From positions 186,001 to 250,000 of the forward strand of contig NZ_JAMXLV010000020.1 of the NCBI RefSeq assembly GCF_024054535.1: 64,000 nucleotides of DNA, read 5' to 3'. The notes below the pieces were generated by a model, which was not told the DNA's origin, searched no databases, and worked only from the letters and a program-made list of their open reading frames with translations. The position numbers were made by a program, and so were the translations under genes. Positions within the stretch are counted from its first letter, which is position 1. The number at the start of each line of letters is the position of its first letter. Source of the stretch: Thermococcus alcaliphilus (lineage in GTDB: Archaea; Methanobacteriota_B; Thermococci; Thermococcales; Thermococcaceae). Below, piece by piece: positions 62,279 to 64,000 of the stretch.

Positions 62279-62587
62279 TTACTTTTCATAGAAGATTTCA
62301 TAGTGCTGGACGTACTTCTCTTTCTCCAGAAGGAACTCGTCGTCCTCGGGATAGTATTTGGCCAGCTCAGGGTTTTCACCCGCGAACTTCTTGATGGAGT
62401 CCCATGAATCCCATATCGTCACGAGCAAGAAGTGAATCTCTTTCTCCTCGTCCCTCCTCGTGAAGTAGAGCTTCAAAAGTCCATCAACAGAACTGTAATC
62501 TGGAACTGCCCGCTCTATCAAAAAGCGCTCGTAGGCATCTCCTTTCTCCCTCGGCACGCGCCCGTGCCATAGCCTCATGATTGCCAT
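62279..62587 (-). CDS. ABM-type monooxygenase-like small protein
   Basis: 102 residues. LWHGRVPREKGDAYERFLIERAVPDYSSVDGLLKLYFTRRDEEKEIHFLLVTIWDSWDSIKKFAGENPELAKYYPEDDEFL is the ferredoxin-like dimeric alpha-beta barrel of the antibiotic biosynthesis monooxygenase family, with the W-x-S-x-x-x-I-x-x-F motif. Function unknown. The ATG is 5 nt after GAGGTG. Its G+C (31 of 60 in 62401-62460) is higher than genes to the left. Confidence 0.85.
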   Translation of the reverse strand: MAIMRLWHGRVPREKGDAYERFLIERAVPDYSSVDGLLKLYFTRRDEEKEIHFLLVTIWDSWDSIKKFAGENPELAKYYPEDDEFLLEKEKYVQHYEIFYEK

Positions 62588-62633
62588 ATTAACACCTCAT
62601 TACTCTCGGAGTTTGGGTTTATAAAAAGTTATC

Positions 62634-63596
62634 TCACTTTTTTAGTGTCCACCATGCACTCTTAAAGAAGCTTATGAGTCCAATCAAAGCCCCAAAGAGC
62701 CATAGAGCCACAATTATTAAGTACTTCAGCTCGTGGATGAAAAGCTTCAGGGTGGAGAAGGCAACTCCCGAGATAATCCAAACGAGTGAGAGCATAACCA
62801 ATCCATTCAAGGAGGGAGCAACAATACGCTCAACTTCCACCCCTCTCGATTTCTTGAGCGATCTGTAGAGGAGATAGAACGTGAGAGCGTAGAGGAACCA
62901 GATAAAGGCCTGAGCTCCAAGCCCCGGTATTGCTTCCCTCTTTATTCCCAGGCCAAGGACAATGTAATAGACCAAAAGGAGGGGAATAAGAACCCTTAGC
63001 TCTTTCAACGTGGGAAGGAGGTCGTCCAGGTTTTCTCCTTCATAGTGCTTTCTCCACCACCATATGAGAAGAAGGATTACGGTTAATGTTGATGCTAGAG
63101 ACAGGAAGGAGTGGAGCGGTGAGGGAGAGTTTGAGCTCTCCAGGGCCCCGAGAATGATGGCAAAGAGAAGGGGCCGCTTTAAGACGAATTCGGGAAGTAG
63201 CTTTCTCCTTGAGGTCAGCAGTTCGGCAGCTCCAACGGGGATCATGAAGGACATGAACGGGTGCCAGAAAAACACAACAACGAGAAGCTCAAGGACGCTG
63301 ATTCCTCCCACCTGAATAGGAGACTCCCAGTCCGGGTTCCAGATTATCTTGGTGATGTATGCCTCGTAAAGGCCGAAGATGATGCCCACCAAATAGAGAG
63401 TCTCAAAGCGTGGCCTGCCAAAACGGTAGACTATGGAAGCAAGAACGAGCGTGTGGAGGCCGTATAGGGGAAGGATAACGAGAACCCCCCAGGGAGAGAA
63501 GAAAGGGTAGAGCGTGGAGCCTATCGCCACCTCACCGAAGAGCGCCGAAAGGGAAGCGATGATGAACCAGAAGACGTACCTTTTTGGCAGCCTCAT
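62634..63596 (-). CDS. Multi-span membrane protein
   Basis: 320 residues, nine to ten hydrophobic spans from end to end (for example FIIASLSALFGEVAIGSTLY, LVVVFFWHPFMSFMIPVGAAELL and YLIIVALWLFGALIGLISFF). Charged motifs in loops include RRKLLPEFVLKRP and ITKIIWNPDWES. Not recognised. Overlaps the upstream gene by 4 bp (ATGA). G+C content is above the window average. Confidence 0.8.
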   Translation of the reverse strand: MRLPKRYVFWFIIASLSALFGEVAIGSTLYPFFSPWGVLVILPLYGLHTLVLASIVYRFGRPRFETLYLVGIIFGLYEAYITKIIWNPDWESPIQVGGISVLELLVVVFFWHPFMSFMIPVGAAELLTSRRKLLPEFVLKRPLLFAIILGALESSNSPSPLHSFLSLASTLTVILLLIWWWRKHYEGENLDDLLPTLKELRVLIPLLLVYYIVLGLGIKREAIPGLGAQAFIWFLYALTFYLLYRSLKKSRGVEVERIVAPSLNGLVMLSLVWIISGVAFSTLKLFIHELKYLIIVALWLFGALIGLISFFKSAWWTLKK

Positions 63597-64000
63597 TTTA
63601 GCCCCTCCTCATGTGGGTTTGGGAATATTTTAAATATCCTCCTTACAGCACAGCAGAAAATGGAAATCCCAACGGCAACACCCGGAACCCAGGAGACGAC
63701 CACCAGAGGCACAGATTTTGGGAGTAAGTAGGCGACAAACGCAACCACAAATCCAAAGGACGCAAAAATTTCCCGTGGAACCTCTTGCGGAACGTTTGCC
63801 ACTTCCGAATGGGGTGATTTGACGTCAAAGTAGAGGAGGGCTCCGAAGAACGCGTACAGAACCCACACACCGGCCTGCTCTTCCAGCTGGGGTATACCCT
63901 CGGGGAACAAGTAGATACCGAGCAGAGCGTACATCAGGAGGAAGAAGGGAAAAACAACTGAAATCTCTCTTTTTGTGGGCAGAAGCTCCCGAAGGCTGAA
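63593..64000 (-). CDS. Membrane protein, 3' part only (cut by window edge)
   Basis: 136 codons are visible. The frame stays open from the ATG at 63934 up to 64000 (FSLRELLPTKREISVVFPFFLL precedes it), so the start is outside the window. Spans: VFPFFLLMYALLGIYLF, GVWVLYAFFGALLYF, FASFGFVVAFVAYLL and VPLVVVSWVPGVAVGISIFCCA. Not recognised. In one operon with the membrane protein that follows. Confidence 0.75.
   Translation of the reverse strand, partial: FSLRELLPTKREISVVFPFFLLMYALLGIYLFPEGIPQLEEQAGVWVLYAFFGALLYFDVKSPHSEVANVPQEVPREIFASFGFVVAFVAYLLPKSVPLVVVSWVPGVAVGISIFCCAVRRIFKIFPNPHEEGLK

Overview
The window is a stretch of chromosome from a hyperthermophilic archaeon of the order Thermococcales (Thermococcus/Pyrococcus group). 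The evidence is the archaeal information-processing set (Nop5-fibrillarin, aIF2-gamma, S6e, three-subunit RPA, Nob1, Clp1-type RNA kinase, Sec61-beta), archaeal lipid genes (glycerol-1-phosphate dehydrogenase, UbiA-type prenyltransferase), an archaellum operon, several families largely confined to Thermococcales (DUF257, DUF1884), TATA-box promoters, and GGTGA-type ribosome binding sites about 5 nt before most starts. Genes are tightly packed, often with ATGA overlaps. There is no transposase, integrase, rRNA or CRISPR array.

Layout. 1-1.5 kb: 5' part of a thiolase gene and HMG-CoA synthase (mevalonate pathway), leftward. 1.7-3.6 kb: nop5 and flpA. 3.7-7.8 kb, leftward: enolase, an M48 membrane protease and a sodium:solute symporter broken by a frameshift. 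8.1-19.2 kb, rightward: an archaellum locus with an EarA-like activator, a methyltransferase, one archaellin, flaC, D, F, G, H, I, J, then a secreted/anchored surface protein and a DUF257 protein in the same run. 19.2-28.4 kb: mixed metabolism (AEC transporter, cupin, NodU/TobZ-type carbamoyltransferase, aromatic aminotransferase, AIR-synthase-like protein, Sm-like protein, MobB, JAMM protease, dPGM). A 47-codon gene here sits behind a perfect Thermococcales glycolytic motif. 28.6-34.9 kb: a PspC/PspC/toast-rack membrane set, a CitG-like protein, a DUF1884 (A-domain encapsulin) gene downstream of an OsmC gene, a radical SAM protein, a class I amidotransferase lacking its nucleophile, a PPC-domain protein, a PTPS/QueD protein and a 46-codon zinc finger.

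34.9-36.4 kb is an extremely AT-rich zone (60-base blocks down to 12% G+C) with palindromes and an imperfect inverted repeat around one small membrane protein. 36.4-47.7 kb: NreA, tRNA-Thr, NikR, a large membrane protein with a transglutaminase-like motif, a flavoprotein, a HAD phosphatase, a box C/D sRNA candidate, Nob1, PxpABC (5-oxoprolinase), UPF0179, G1P dehydrogenase, DUF63 and IMPase/FBPase. 47.7-62.2 kb: intron-bearing tRNA-Met, ScpA-SMC, Fcf1-like PIN protein, aIF2-gamma, S6e, Sec61-beta, a PRC-barrel/coiled-coil protein, EngB, an Lrp-like regulator, Clp1-type kinase, lipid prenyltransferase, the RPA operon and ScpB. 62.3-64 kb: three leftward genes, noticeably more G+C rich than the rest, the last cut by the window edge.

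Most functional calls rest on motif and family recognition by eye. Start codons were chosen by the GGTGA-type site about 5 nt upstream, which often shortens the longest open frame by three codons.
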